From an uncultured Oscillospiraceae bacterium (GTDB taxonomy: Bacteria; Bacillota; Clostridia; Oscillospirales; Ruminococcaceae): DNA of 23,517 bases. Both the position numbers and the translations under genes were made by a program. Location: positions 1 through 23,517 of the forward strand of contig CAJUMG010000013.1 of NCBI GenBank assembly GCA_910587335.1, written 5' to 3'. Below the pieces are notes generated by a model. That model was not told the DNA's origin. It searched no databases and saw only the letters and a list, made by a program, of their open reading frames with translations. This document shows positions 16,785 to 23,517 of the stretch, in pieces (the stretch's first letter is position 1; every line of letters starts with the position of its first letter).

Positions 16785-16814
16785 AAAAAAATAGCCGCGT
16801 AGCGGCTATTTTTT
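16785..16814. terminator. Bidirectional terminator at the rnpB 3' end
   Basis: ATAGCCGC (16791-16798) and GCGGCTAT (16802-16809), loop GTA, are flanked by A6 and T5 runs. On the minus strand it lies directly after the RNase P RNA, whose transcript it should end; on plus it backs up the previous terminator. Confidence 0.92.
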
Positions 16815-16823
16815 ATCATAAAA

Positions 16824-17170
16824 CACGACCAGGCATATAAGCCGAGTTCTGTCAAAAAACAGCAATCTTTCTAGACCCTCCGTCGCCAGAGGGTTCAAGC
16901 CACCTAAACGGGACCCGCCGGGCAGACGGTATCGGTCCCTTTGCGGTGTTGCTTCGGATAGGGTTTACAGAGCCGCATGGTCTCCCACACGCTGGTGAGC
17001 TCTTACCTCGCCTTTCCATCCTTACCGCGAAAGCGGCGGTTTCTTTCTGTTGCACTTTCCCTAGAGTCGCCTCCGGCTGCCGTTAGCAGCTATCCTTGCC
17101 CTATGAAGCCCGGACTTTCCTCATACACGGCCTTTCGGCACTGTGCACGCTGCTGTTCTGCCTGCTCGCA
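16824..17170 (-). ncRNA. rnpB: RNase P RNA component, bacterial type A
   Basis: Read on the minus strand, the conserved 5' block GAGGAAAGTCCGGGC is followed by CATAGGGCAAGGATAGC, GGAAAGTGCAACAGAAAG, GCGAGGTAAGAGCTCACC and the 3' block ACAGAACTCGGCTTAT. All are hallmarks of RNase P RNA. GCGAGCAGGCA near the 5' end pairs with TGCCTGGTCGT near the 3' end as helix P1, with one mismatch, which sets the approximate ends and a length of about 347 nt. It matures the 5' ends of tRNAs. No clear promoter lies in the 16 nt between it and the upstream gene, so its promoter probably sits inside that gene. Confidence 0.97.
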
Positions 17171-17186
17171 GTTTGCGCAAAAAAGG

Positions 17187-17714
17187 TTACTGCTGCAGCG
17201 GCATTCCGTTGCCGTCTACATTGATGCTGCCGGTTAAGAGCATGACCCCTTCGATAAAGCCCCAGATACCGGAAACAAAGCTTAAAATTCCACAGGAAAG
17301 AAGGGTCAGGCAAAGCTGGATAACCGCTTTGGTCGTATAGCCCAGATAGAAGTTGTGTACGCCAAAAGCACCCAGGAAAATACCCAACAGTCCGGCGGCC
17401 ATCTTGGATTTTAACGGTGTTCCCACCGGCGGATAAACAGGGGGCTGATAACCCTGGGCCGGCGCCTGATAGGTCTGCTGTGGGTTGGCCTGAGGATTTT
17501 GATAGGCCCCTTGGGCAGGATCCTGATAATAGGTTTGCTGTGCCGCCTGCTCCGGCGCAAACTGACAGCCGCAATTAGAGCAAAATACGGTTCCCGGCTG
17601 GCATTCAGCCCCACAATTTGCGCAGTAGTTGCTACCGGAACCGGAAGCTACACCGCAGGAAGGACAAACAGTTGCGTCAGGATTCATCTGAGCGCCGCAA
17701 TGTCTACAATACAT
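17187..17714 (-). CDS. Double zinc-ribbon, TM2-domain membrane protein
   Basis: 175 residues. Two zinc ribbons start the protein: C3, C6, C17, C20 and C31, C34, C45, C48, with extra cysteines at 38 and 50. A Gln/Pro/Tyr-rich linker of about 50 residues (YQDPAQGAYQNPQ and similar) follows. A TM2 domain starts near residue 103 with KSKMAAGLLGIFLGAFGVHNFYLGY and two hydrophobic helices. TM2 proteins are membrane proteins of unknown biochemical role, and the ribbons probably bind zinc for protein contacts. ATG at 17714 has GAAGGAG 9 nt upstream; an in-frame TTG at 17732 precedes that site and is rejected. It is co-directional with rnpB. Confidence 0.9.
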   Translation of the reverse strand: MYCRHCGAQMNPDATVCPSCGVASGSGSNYCANCGAECQPGTVFCSNCGCQFAPEQAAQQTYYQDPAQGAYQNPQANPQQTYQAPAQGYQPPVYPPVGTPLKSKMAAGLLGIFLGAFGVHNFYLGYTTKAVIQLCLTLLSCGILSFVSGIWGFIEGVMLLTGSINVDGNGMPLQQ

Positions 17715-17890
17715 AAAGAACAACTCCTTCAAAAGGTTTCTAATAAAAAAACGCTTTTACTAGACAAAAGCCTTCACCTTTACAGACAGCATAGCATATT
17801 TTTGTGGTTTTGACTAGTTGGTTTAGCAAAAAACTTTTATTTTTAGATGGAAAAGATCGGAAAACAGATTTTATTGGACAAAAGTAAGGA

Positions 17891-17927
17891 GTTTTTGCAT
17901 GAATGAAAAATTTTCTTGCAAAAACTG
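17891..17927. promoter_or_regulatory. Perfect 10-bp dyad overlapping the gdhA -35
   Basis: AGTTTTTGCA (17891-17900) and TGCAAAAACT (17918-17927) are exact inverted repeats 17 nt apart, and the spacer itself contains GAAAAATTTTC. The right arm covers the -35 hexamer. Because it lies upstream of the predicted transcription start, it would act as DNA (an operator), not as leader RNA. Confidence 0.55.
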
Positions 17928-17944
17928 TAATTCTCGCTATAATG
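17917..17944 (+). promoter_or_regulatory. gdhA promoter
   Basis: TTGCAA (17917-17922), a 16-nt spacer and a perfect TATAAT (17939-17944). The leader to the ATG is about 60 nt and contains the strong ribosome binding site. The rest of the 296-nt gap from 17715 to 18010 is AT-rich with no further gene seen. Confidence 0.85.
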
Positions 17945-18010
17945 GATACATGGATATCATTATCCCAGAATAAAACGGGTGTTTGTTTCAGGAAAAAAGG
18001 AGGAAAAACA

Positions 18011-19363
18011 ATGGCACTAAAAAGCGATTACATGAAGGAAATCTATAAAAAGGTCTGCCTGCGGGACCAAGGAGAGCCTGAGTTTTTACAGGCGGTGCAG
18101 GAGGTATTGGAATCTCTTGAACCGGTTGTGGAGAAAAGAGCGGACATTAAAAACGCAGGCATTGTAGAGCGGATGGTAGAGCCGGAGCGGTTTTTACAAT
18201 TTCGGGTTGCCTGGGTAGATGACAGCGGAAAGGTGCAGGTCAATAGGGGATACCGGGTACAGTATAACTCGGCGATCGGTCCGTACAAAGGGGGCTTGCG
18301 GCTGCATCCGTCGGTCAACGCTTCGATCATTAAGTTTTTAGGTTTCGAACAGTGCTTTAAAAACGCGCTGACCGGTCTGCCCATGGGCGGCGGCAAGGGC
18401 GGGTCGGACTTTGACCCCAAAGGCAAGTCTGATGGAGAGATCATGCGGTTCTGCCAGAGCTTTATGACCGAGCTGTGCCGCCATATCGGGGCGGACACCG
18501 ATGTGCCTGCCGGCGACATTGGCGTTGGAGCCCGAGAGATTGGATTTTTATACGGTCAGTACAAAAAAATCCGAAATGAACACACTGGCGTACTGACCGG
18601 AAAGGGGCTGACCTACGGTGGGTCTCTGGTTCGGAAGGAAGCTACCGGTTACGGTTTGTTGTATTTTACCGAGGAGATGCTCCAAAACATCAAAAAAGAC
18701 TCGGTCAAGGGGAAGAAAGTGGTCATTTCCGGCTCCGGCAATGTGGCGATCTATGCGGCGGAGAAAGCCGAGCAGCTTGGCGGCAAGGTGGTTGCCATGA
18801 GCGATTCCTCCGGCTATGTATACGATCCAGAAGGGATTCGGCTGGAGGTTGTCAAACAGATCAAGGAGGTTCGGCGCGGCCGGATCAGCGAATATACTAA
18901 GGAGGTTCCCGGCGCGAAATACACCGAAGGCTGCAAGGGGATCTGGTCCATTCCCTGTGATGTTGCGCTGCCCTGTGCTACCCAAAATGAGCTAGATGGC
19001 GAAAGCGCGAAGCTGTTAGCGGAAAACGGTGTAATCGCGGTGGCTGAGGGAGCGAATATGCCCTGCACCCCAGATGCAGTGGAGCTGTTTTTGGCTAAGG
19101 GCATCCTGTTTGGACCTGCTAAGGCGGCGAATGCCGGCGGCGTTGCCACCAGCGGTCTGGAGATGAGCCAAAATTCTATGCGCTATGGCTGGAGCTTTGA
19201 GGAAGTAGACAAAAAACTCAAAGACATTATGGTGGGAATTTTCCACAATGCCTACGACGCTTCGAAAGAATTTGGCGTGCAGGGTAATTTAGTGGTCGGC
19301 GCCAACGCGGCAGGCTTTTTAAAGATCGCAGAGACCATGTTGGCCTATGGATTGACCTTCTAA
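18011..19363 (+). CDS. gdhA: NADP-specific glutamate dehydrogenase
   Basis: 450 residues, the length of the hexameric bacterial NADP-type enzymes, which aminate 2-oxoglutarate with ammonia to glutamate in the cytosol. The substrate region has RVQYNSAIGPYKGGLRLHPSVN, the catalytic lysine region GLPMGGGKGGSDFDP (K129) and DTDVPAGDIGVGAREIG. The Rossmann fold has GSGNVAIYAAEK, and the C-terminal part has ANAGGVATSGLEMSQN. ATG at 18011 follows an AAAGGAGG ribosome binding site; the frame stays open upstream through the promoter, so the longer reading is wrong. Coenzyme preference is assigned from overall family resemblance. The next gene, ilvE, uses its product. Confidence 0.96.
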   Translation: MALKSDYMKEIYKKVCLRDQGEPEFLQAVQEVLESLEPVVEKRADIKNAGIVERMVEPERFLQFRVAWVDDSGKVQVNRGYRVQYNSAIGPYKGGLRLHPSVNASIIKFLGFEQCFKNALTGLPMGGGKGGSDFDPKGKSDGEIMRFCQSFMTELCRHIGADTDVPAGDIGVGAREIGFLYGQYKKIRNEHTGVLTGKGLTYGGSLVRKEATGYGLLYFTEEMLQNIKKDSVKGKKVVISGSGNVAIYAAEKAEQLGGKVVAMSDSSGYVYDPEGIRLEVVKQIKEVRRGRISEYTKEVPGAKYTEGCKGIWSIPCDVALPCATQNELDGESAKLLAENGVIAVAEGANMPCTPDAVELFLAKGILFGPAKAANAGGVATSGLEMSQNSMRYGWSFEEVDKKLKDIMVGIFHNAYDASKEFGVQGNLVVGANAAGFLKIAETMLAYGLTF

Positions 19364-19440
19364 AAGGGTGTTGAGCAGGCGTGCGCAGTATACGATAGGC
19401 GATGGATTCCTTTCATCTTGTTTGTTTTGCACCCTTTCTG
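19363..19440 (+). other. Weak inverted repeat after gdhA
   Basis: AAAGGGTG at the gdhA stop (19363-19370) and CACCCTTT (19430-19437) are exact inverted repeats, but 59 nt lie between them and no T-run follows. It may be a loose gdhA terminator or chance. No other terminator was found before the ilvE promoter. Confidence 0.3.
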
Positions 19441-19508
19441 TTGGCTTACCTAGTGGAAATAGACAAAATGTATCCAATACCTCTCCCACTTTTTGGACGG
19501 GAAAATAC

Positions 19509-19537
19509 TTGTAGTATACGCGTTAAAGTGCTAAAAT
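19509..19537 (+). promoter_or_regulatory. ilvE promoter
   Basis: TTGTAG (19509-19514), a 17-nt spacer and TAAAAT (19532-19537), about 60 nt before the start codon. The -10 matches consensus at 5 of 6 positions and the -35 is weaker. No T-box or leader-peptide pattern was seen in the short leader. Confidence 0.6.
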
Positions 19538-19598
19538 AAAGCCCATATAAAAATAGATGGACAAAAAACATAAGATTTGAGAAAAGGTGTGAATAAAA

Positions 19599-20672
19599 AT
19601 GAGCGAAATCAAGATCGTGCGGACAACGGCGCCAAAAGAAAAACCGCAGGACGAGACCAAGCTGGGTTTTGGCGCTATTACCACCGATCACATGTTTATA
19701 ATGGATTATACCGAGAGGAAAGGGTGGCACGACCCGCGGATTGTTCCCTATGGACCGATTGCGCTGGACCCGTTTGCCAAATGTCTGCATTACGGCCAGG
19801 AGGTTTTTGAGGGACTCAAGGCTTATCGCGGGGACAAGGGCGAGATTCGCTTGTTCCGGCCAGAAGAGAACTTTAAAAGGATCAATCGTTCCAACGACCG
19901 GATGTGCATTCCACGGTTGGACGAGGGACTCTGTTTGGAGGCGCTAAAAAAGCTGGTCGAGCTGGACCGCGACTGGGTTCCCCATGCGGAGGGAACCACG
20001 TTATATATCCGTCCCTTTGTGATCGCGACAGAACCGAAGCTGGGGACAAACGCCTCCCAGAACTATCTGTTTATGATTGTACTGTCCCCCTCCGGCGCGT
20101 ATTATCCTCAGGGCTTTAACCCGGTAAAGATCTATGTGGAGACCCAGTACGTCCGTGCGGTTCGCGGCGGTATGGGCGAGGCCAAGACCGGCGGCAACTA
20201 CGCCTGTTCGCTAAAGGGCCAGGAGATTGCCCACGAGCAGGGATATTCCCAGGTGCTGTGGCTGGACGGTGTTGAGCGCAAATACATTGAGGAAGTCGGC
20301 GCGATGAACGTTTTCTTCGTCATTGATAACAAGGTAGTTACGCCGATGCTCACCGGCAGCATTCTGCCCGGCATTACCCGTAAATCCTGCATTGAGCTGC
20401 TGAAAAACTGGGGCTATCAGGTAGAAGAGCGGCGCATTTCGGTAGACGAATTGTTGCAGGCGGGGAAGGAAGGACGCTTGCAGGAGGCGTTTGGCAGCGG
20501 CACAGCGGCGCTCATTGCTCCCATTGGCGAGCTAAAGATCGACGAGCATGTTTTGCCTTTGAGCGGCGGAAAGATCGGACCCATTTCCCAGCGGCTGTAC
20601 GATCAGCTGACCGGAATTCAGTGGGGACGGATCCCTGGGCCGGATGGCTGGAGCGTAAAGGTCTGCGACTGA
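19599..20672 (+). CDS. ilvE: Branched-chain amino acid aminotransferase
   Basis: 357 residues, the long class-IV PLP aminotransferase type also found in eukaryotic BCATs. It moves amino groups between glutamate and the keto acids of Leu, Ile and Val. Near the N-terminus is LHYGQEVFEGLKAYRG. The PLP-binding lysine is K196 in EAKTGGNYACSL, followed by QVLWLDGVERKYIEEVGAMNVFFV and, near the C-terminus, the phosphate-binding GSGTAALIAPIG. AAAGGTG precedes the ATG by a suitable distance. It directly follows gdhA but has its own promoter and a strong terminator, so it is likely monocistronic. Confidence 0.95.
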   Translation: MSEIKIVRTTAPKEKPQDETKLGFGAITTDHMFIMDYTERKGWHDPRIVPYGPIALDPFAKCLHYGQEVFEGLKAYRGDKGEIRLFRPEENFKRINRSNDRMCIPRLDEGLCLEALKKLVELDRDWVPHAEGTTLYIRPFVIATEPKLGTNASQNYLFMIVLSPSGAYYPQGFNPVKIYVETQYVRAVRGGMGEAKTGGNYACSLKGQEIAHEQGYSQVLWLDGVERKYIEEVGAMNVFFVIDNKVVTPMLTGSILPGITRKSCIELLKNWGYQVEERRISVDELLQAGKEGRLQEAFGSGTAALIAPIGELKIDEHVLPLSGGKIGPISQRLYDQLTGIQWGRIPGPDGWSVKVCD

Positions 20673-20714
20673 TCCCAAAAGACAGCTCAGGAGCTTTACA
20701 GAAAAAGTATGAGT

Positions 20715-20743
20715 AAAAAAAGGCGGCGAAAGCCGCCTTTTTT
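20715..20743 (+). terminator. Terminator after ilvE
   Basis: GGCGGC (20722-20727) and GCCGCC (20732-20737) close a GAAA tetraloop, flanked by A7 and T6, giving an extended stem. This is a textbook intrinsic terminator and could work in both directions. Confidence 0.95.
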
Positions 20744-20777
20744 CATGGCAGATTTGAAAAAGAAAGGAGACGCAATT

Positions 20778-21674
20778 TTGGAAAAGCTGACCTTTACCGT
20801 CCCACCGGAATTTGACGGCCACACAGTCTATGATTTTCTGCGCCGGGAAAAAGGGGTATCCAGCCGGCTGATAAAAAGGCTCAAAAGAATGGAACCGCCT
20901 GGCGGCCTCTTTCGAAATGGGCAGCCTGTCCGAACGATCGATCCGATACGGGCAGGGGATCAGCTGCTTTTACGCTGGCGGGAACAGGAGCGCTGTCCGG
21001 CGGCGTCCTCTCTGACGGTGCAGGTGTTATACGAGGATGGGTCGCTGATTGTGTTCAACAAGCCTTGGGATATGCCCTGCCATCCGTCTAAAAGGCACCA
21101 GACCGACACGCTGGGCAATGTGTTCGCCGCCCGGTGCGCCGCCGCTGGACAGGTGCTGCCCTTTCGCCCGGTCAACCGCTTGGATAAGGATACCACCGGC
21201 ATTGTTGTAGTGGCGAAGAATCAATACGCGGCGTCCAGGCTGGCTGGCCGGATAGAGAAGGAGTATCTGGCCATTTTGTGCGGGAGCCCGCAGCCGCCTG
21301 CCGGCATCATAGACGAGCCGATTGGCCGGGTGGACCCGGTACACATTCTCCGCCAGGTTTCCCCTGACGGGCAGCGGGCGGTGACCCATTATACGGTATT
21401 GGCCGGGACACAGGATTACAGCCTTGCCCGATTTTGGCTGGAAACAGGCCGGACCCATCAGATCCGAGTACATATGTCCCACATAGGACATCCGCTGGCG
21501 GGGGATGTTTGGTATGGGGGAGACACCCGAATCATCGAAAAGCAGGCGCTGCACTGTGCGGTCTGCCATTTTGTCCATCCGGTGCTGGAAAAACGGATAA
21601 AAATATCCGCTCCATTGCATGAACCGTTCAAAAAAGCATTAAATAATGCATGTATATCCGTAAATTTTGAATAA
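20778..21674 (+). CDS. RluA-family RNA pseudouridine synthase
   Basis: 298 residues. An S4-like N-terminal RNA-binding region (YDFLRREKGVSSRLIKRLKR to IRAGDQLLLRW, about residues 15-75) precedes the catalytic domain. NRLDKDTTGIVVVAKN holds the catalytic aspartate D136; GRTHQIRVHMSHIGHPLAGDVWYG is the second family motif. It isomerises uridines in rRNA or tRNA, but the target site cannot be told from sequence. The frame is open back to 20709, but that stretch contains the ilvE terminator; TTG at 20778 has AAAGGAG with 8-nt spacing and is the start. No separate promoter was found, so read-through or a weak promoter must serve it. Confidence 0.92.
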   Translation: MEKLTFTVPPEFDGHTVYDFLRREKGVSSRLIKRLKRMEPPGGLFRNGQPVRTIDPIRAGDQLLLRWREQERCPAASSLTVQVLYEDGSLIVFNKPWDMPCHPSKRHQTDTLGNVFAARCAAAGQVLPFRPVNRLDKDTTGIVVVAKNQYAASRLAGRIEKEYLAILCGSPQPPAGIIDEPIGRVDPVHILRQVSPDGQRAVTHYTVLAGTQDYSLARFWLETGRTHQIRVHMSHIGHPLAGDVWYGGDTRIIEKQALHCAVCHFVHPVLEKRIKISAPLHEPFKKALNNACISVNFE

Positions 21675-21709
21675 AAATCAATAAAATTGCAAAAAAACCC
21701 TTGATTTTT
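21673..21709. promoter_or_regulatory. 9-bp dyad overlapping the transporter -35
   Basis: AAAAATCAA (21673-21681) and TTGATTTTT (21701-21709) are exact inverted repeats with 19 nt between. The right arm contains the -35 box TTGATT. TGAATAAAAAT (21668-21678) overlaps the left arm and resembles an ARG-box half. The layout resembles the gdhA dyad, although the arm sequences differ. Confidence 0.45.
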
Positions 21710-21728
21710 GAAATTTTATGCATATAAT
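21701..21728 (+). promoter_or_regulatory. Promoter of the amino acid transporter operon
   Basis: TTGATT (21701-21706), a 16-nt spacer and a perfect TATAAT (21723-21728), about 40 nt before the start codon of the binding protein. Confidence 0.8.
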
Positions 21729-21743
21729 GAATATATACTCAAC
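21726..21743. promoter_or_regulatory. Candidate ARG box over the transporter -10/start region
   Basis: AATGAATATATACTCAAC agrees at 13 of 18 positions with the Bacillus ArgR/AhrC consensus as I remember it (CATGAATAAAAATKCAAK). It overlaps the -10 and the likely transcription start, where a repressor would block. AT-rich DNA gives false matches easily. Confidence 0.35.
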
Positions 21744-21766
21744 AAACAGACGGGAGAGAAAATAAG

Positions 21767-22606
21767 ATGAAAAAAGTAGGTTCTTTTCTTTTGGCGGTTC
21801 TTATGATGTTAACATTGGCTGCCTGTAATGGCACGACGCCTTCCTCCGCTCCGGCGGATTCTTCCACCCCTTCTCAAAGTGACGCGGGATCGTCCGGTCA
21901 GGCAGATGGTGAAAAGCCGACTTTGAACACCGTAACCCCCGGCAAGCTGACCATGGCGACCGACGCGGGCTTTCCCCCTTACGAGTATGTAGAGGGCGAA
22001 AAGGTGGTAGGCATTGACGCAGATATCGCGCAGGCGATTGCCGACTACTACGGGCTGGAGCTGGTCATCGAGGATATGGACTTTACCAATGCGCTGTTGG
22101 CCCCACAGAACGGCACCGCTGATTTTGCCGCCGCCGGTGTTTCTATTACCGAGGAGCGCTTGGAGACCATGGATTTCACCATGGAATACGCGGAATCGAA
22201 GCAGGTGATTCTGGTCAGAAAAGGCTATACAGACATTCAGGCGGAAGCAGATCTTGCGAATGTACATATTGGTGTGCAGCAGGGGACGACTGCCGATCTG
22301 TACTGCCAGGATATGGCTTATCCAAATGTGAGCGCCCACAAGCAGAATCTGATTGCGGCCGAGGATCTGAAAAACGGAAAAATTGATTGCATGATTCTGG
22401 ACAACATGCCGGCGCAAGCGATCCTGAATCAGAACGAGGAAGAGCTGGAGATTCTGGATATGGTGCTGTTCACCGACGTATACGCCTTGGCGGTGAAAAA
22501 GGGGAACACCGAAATGGCAGAAGCGCTGAACGTCGTTTTAAAACAGCTAATCGACGATGGAAAGATTCAGGAGCTCACCCAGAAGCATACAGATGCTTCT
22601 ATGTAA
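21767..22606 (+). CDS. Amino acid ABC transporter, substrate-binding lipoprotein
   Basis: 279 residues. A lipoprotein signal ends in the lipobox LAAC (Cys20), followed by a Ser/Pro/Thr-rich tether (about 22-50). The rest is a family-3 periplasmic-type binding domain: GKLTMATDAGFPPYEYVEGEKVVGIDADIAQAIA, then TADFAAAGVSITEERLETMDFT, which contact the ligand amino and carboxyl groups in this family. It should be anchored outside the membrane and deliver a polar amino acid to the permease that follows. The ligand cannot be fixed from sequence. GGGAGAG precedes the ATG. It is the first gene of a binding protein-permease-ATPase operon. Confidence 0.94.
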   Translation: MKKVGSFLLAVLMMLTLAACNGTTPSSAPADSSTPSQSDAGSSGQADGEKPTLNTVTPGKLTMATDAGFPPYEYVEGEKVVGIDADIAQAIADYYGLELVIEDMDFTNALLAPQNGTADFAAAGVSITEERLETMDFTMEYAESKQVILVRKGYTDIQAEADLANVHIGVQQGTTADLYCQDMAYPNVSAHKQNLIAAEDLKNGKIDCMILDNMPAQAILNQNEEELEILDMVLFTDVYALAVKKGNTEMAEALNVVLKQLIDDGKIQELTQKHTDASM

Positions 22607-22630
22607 GAAAGGCTATTTTTAAAAAGGCGA

Positions 22631-22657
22631 CGCAAGGGAGAGTTTTTCTCCCTTGCG
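22631..22657 (+). other. Intercistronic hairpin between binding protein and permease genes
   Basis: CGCAAGGGAGA (22631-22641) and TCTCCCTTGCG (22647-22657) form a perfect 11-bp stem with loop GTTTT. CTTATTCT follows, which is not a proper U-tract. Such stems after binding-protein genes often protect the upstream mRNA and limit the downstream genes, allowing excess binding protein. Confidence 0.75.
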
Positions 22658-22688
22658 CTTATTCTAAGGGGAGAAAGGAAGTGGCGAT

Positions 22689-23414
22689 TTGTTAGAAATT
22701 TTTGGCGGGAGCTTTCCCCTTTGGATACAGGGCATCCAGAACAGCTTGTACCGCACCTTTGTGGAAAAGGACCGGTATATGGCCTTTCTCAAAGGGATTG
22801 GCGTGACATTGGAGATTTCGTTTTTTGCGGTGCTTTTAGGTACGGCGATTGGCGTGATGGTTGCGGTTGTAAAGCATATGGCCGGGAAGCATCATTTTTT
22901 GCGGCCGCTGGAATGGCTGCTAGACGCTTATGTGCTGGTCACCCGGGGAACGCCGGTCTATGTGCAGCTGTTAATTTTAAACACGGTTGTTTTCGCATCG
23001 GTAAAAAACAAGATTTTGGTGGCGGTGGTCACCTTTGGTATTAACTCCGGCGCTTACGTGGCTGAGATTATCCGAGCGGGCATCAATTCGGTGGACAAAG
23101 GGCAGTTCGAGGCGGGCAATTCCTTGGGCCTGCGGGACGGCGCGGTCATGCGGCTGATTATCCTGCCGCAGGCGGTCCGCAATATTCTGCCTGCTTTGGG
23201 AAACGAGTTTATCGCGCTATTGAAGGAAACCTCCATTGCGGGGACCATGGCGGTCAACGATCTGACCAAGGCGGCGGAGCGAATTGGCGGGGCTACCTAT
23301 GATTTATATACGCCGCTTTTGTCCATTGCCGTTATCTATTTTGTACTGGTCTTCGGTATGACCCGGCTGCTAGGCGTGTTTGAAAGGAGGCTGTCCAAGA
23401 GTGATAACCGTTAA
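22689..23414 (+). CDS. Amino acid ABC transporter, permease
   Basis: 241 residues of the HisM/GlnP type, a membrane subunit with about five transmembrane helices. The N-terminal region (about 1-30) is amphipathic, and helices follow from about residue 33. The ATPase-contact EAA loop is EAGNSLGLRDGAVMRLIILPQ (from residue 141). TTG at 22689 has AAGGAAG 7 nt upstream; no better ATG exists. The 3' end overlaps the ATPase gene by 14 nt, indicating coupled translation. A single permease gene suggests a homodimer. Confidence 0.93.
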   Translation: MLEIFGGSFPLWIQGIQNSLYRTFVEKDRYMAFLKGIGVTLEISFFAVLLGTAIGVMVAVVKHMAGKHHFLRPLEWLLDAYVLVTRGTPVYVQLLILNTVVFASVKNKILVAVVTFGINSGAYVAEIIRAGINSVDKGQFEAGNSLGLRDGAVMRLIILPQAVRNILPALGNEFIALLKETSIAGTMAVNDLTKAAERIGGATYDLYTPLLSIAVIYFVLVFGMTRLLGVFERRLSKSDNR

Positions 23415-23517
23415 AAATCTGGAAAAATCCTTTGGAGATCATCAAGTGCTGCGGGGCATTGACCAGACTATAGAGCAAGGGGAAAAGGTCGTGGTCATCG
23501 GGCCTTCGGGCTCGGGA
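23401..23517 (+). CDS. Amino acid ABC transporter, ATP-binding protein (partial)
   Basis: Only the first 39 residues are inside the window. They read as the start of a polar amino acid ABC ATPase: VITVKNLEKSFGDHQVLRGI, then VVVIGPSGSG, the beginning of Walker A. GTG at 23401 has AGGAGG 10 nt upstream, located within the end of the permease gene. The gene continues past the window edge, so it is cut, not broken. Confidence 0.93.
   Translation, partial: MITVKNLEKSFGDHQVLRGIDQTIEQGEKVVVIGPSGSG

Noticed and set aside
16977..17237. Plus-strand frame over the RNase P RNA
   Set aside because: The conserved RNA blocks on the minus strand explain the sequence; the frame has no ribosome binding site.
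17903..18010. Longer start for gdhA
   Set aside because: That extension runs through the promoter and the AAAGGAGG ribosome binding site that serves the ATG at 18011.
19387..19520. AGTATACG occurring twice between gdhA and ilvE
   Set aside because: An 8-mer twice in about 130 bp is suggestive, but the flanks do not match and no partner protein or symmetry supports a site.
20709..20777. Longer start for the pseudouridine synthase
   Set aside because: The added 23 residues are the translated ilvE terminator and a linker; the TTG at 20778 has the ribosome binding site.

Overview
The window looks like a chromosomal segment from a spore-forming, low-to-mid GC Firmicute of the class Clostridia, probably near Oscillospiraceae/Ruminococcaceae. 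The reasons are the gdpP-rplI-dnaB and tilS-hpt-ftsH gene orders, strong AGGAGG-type ribosome binding sites with several TTG and GTG starts, a YaaL (DUF2508)-BofA pair linked to sporulation, and a second, divergent type IIA topoisomerase pair. No phage, insertion sequence, CRISPR array, tRNA or rRNA was seen. I cannot name the genus from the sequence.

Layout. Positions 1-485 are non-coding: a mosaic of small hairpins with a near-perfect 93-bp direct repeat, then a structured leader. Positions 486-8255 hold a plus-strand housekeeping cluster: gdpP (c-di-AMP phosphodiesterase), rplI, dnaB, tilS, hpt and ftsH. The dnaB/tilS and tilS/hpt genes overlap. The cluster ends at a strong terminator. Positions 8344-12885 are a separate transcription unit with its own promoter, encoding GyrB/ParE-like and GyrA/ParC-like subunits. 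Positions 12993-15709 hold secG (own promoter and terminator) and rnr. Positions 15795-17714 mix strands: a 61-residue Cys-containing protein (minus), a YaaL/BofA pair (plus), two tandem bidirectional terminators, the RNase P RNA gene (minus) and, 16 nt upstream of it on the same strand, a zinc-ribbon/TM2 membrane protein. Positions 17891-20743 hold gdhA and ilvE, each with its own promoter. Then come an RluA-type pseudouridine synthase and a polar amino acid ABC transporter (binding protein, permease, start of the ATPase), cut by the window end.

How the genes fit together. The left half is replication, translation and envelope housekeeping: helicase, ribosomal protein L9, tRNA-Ile lysidine synthase, purine salvage, membrane protease, DNA topology, SecG translocon and RNase R. 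The right end is nitrogen metabolism. GdhA makes glutamate, IlvE uses glutamate as amino donor for branched-chain amino acids, and the ABC system imports amino acids. gdhA and the transporter each carry a long dyad whose right arm overlaps the -35 box, and the transporter promoter also has ARG-box-like sequence.

Most of the window is ordinary core genome. The parts most worth a second look are the hairpin mosaic at the left edge, the divergent topoisomerase pair (alanine at the main quinolone-contact position), the small Cys protein at 15795-15980, the TM2-rnpB arrangement and the promoter dyads. I found no clear evidence of an undescribed multi-gene system.
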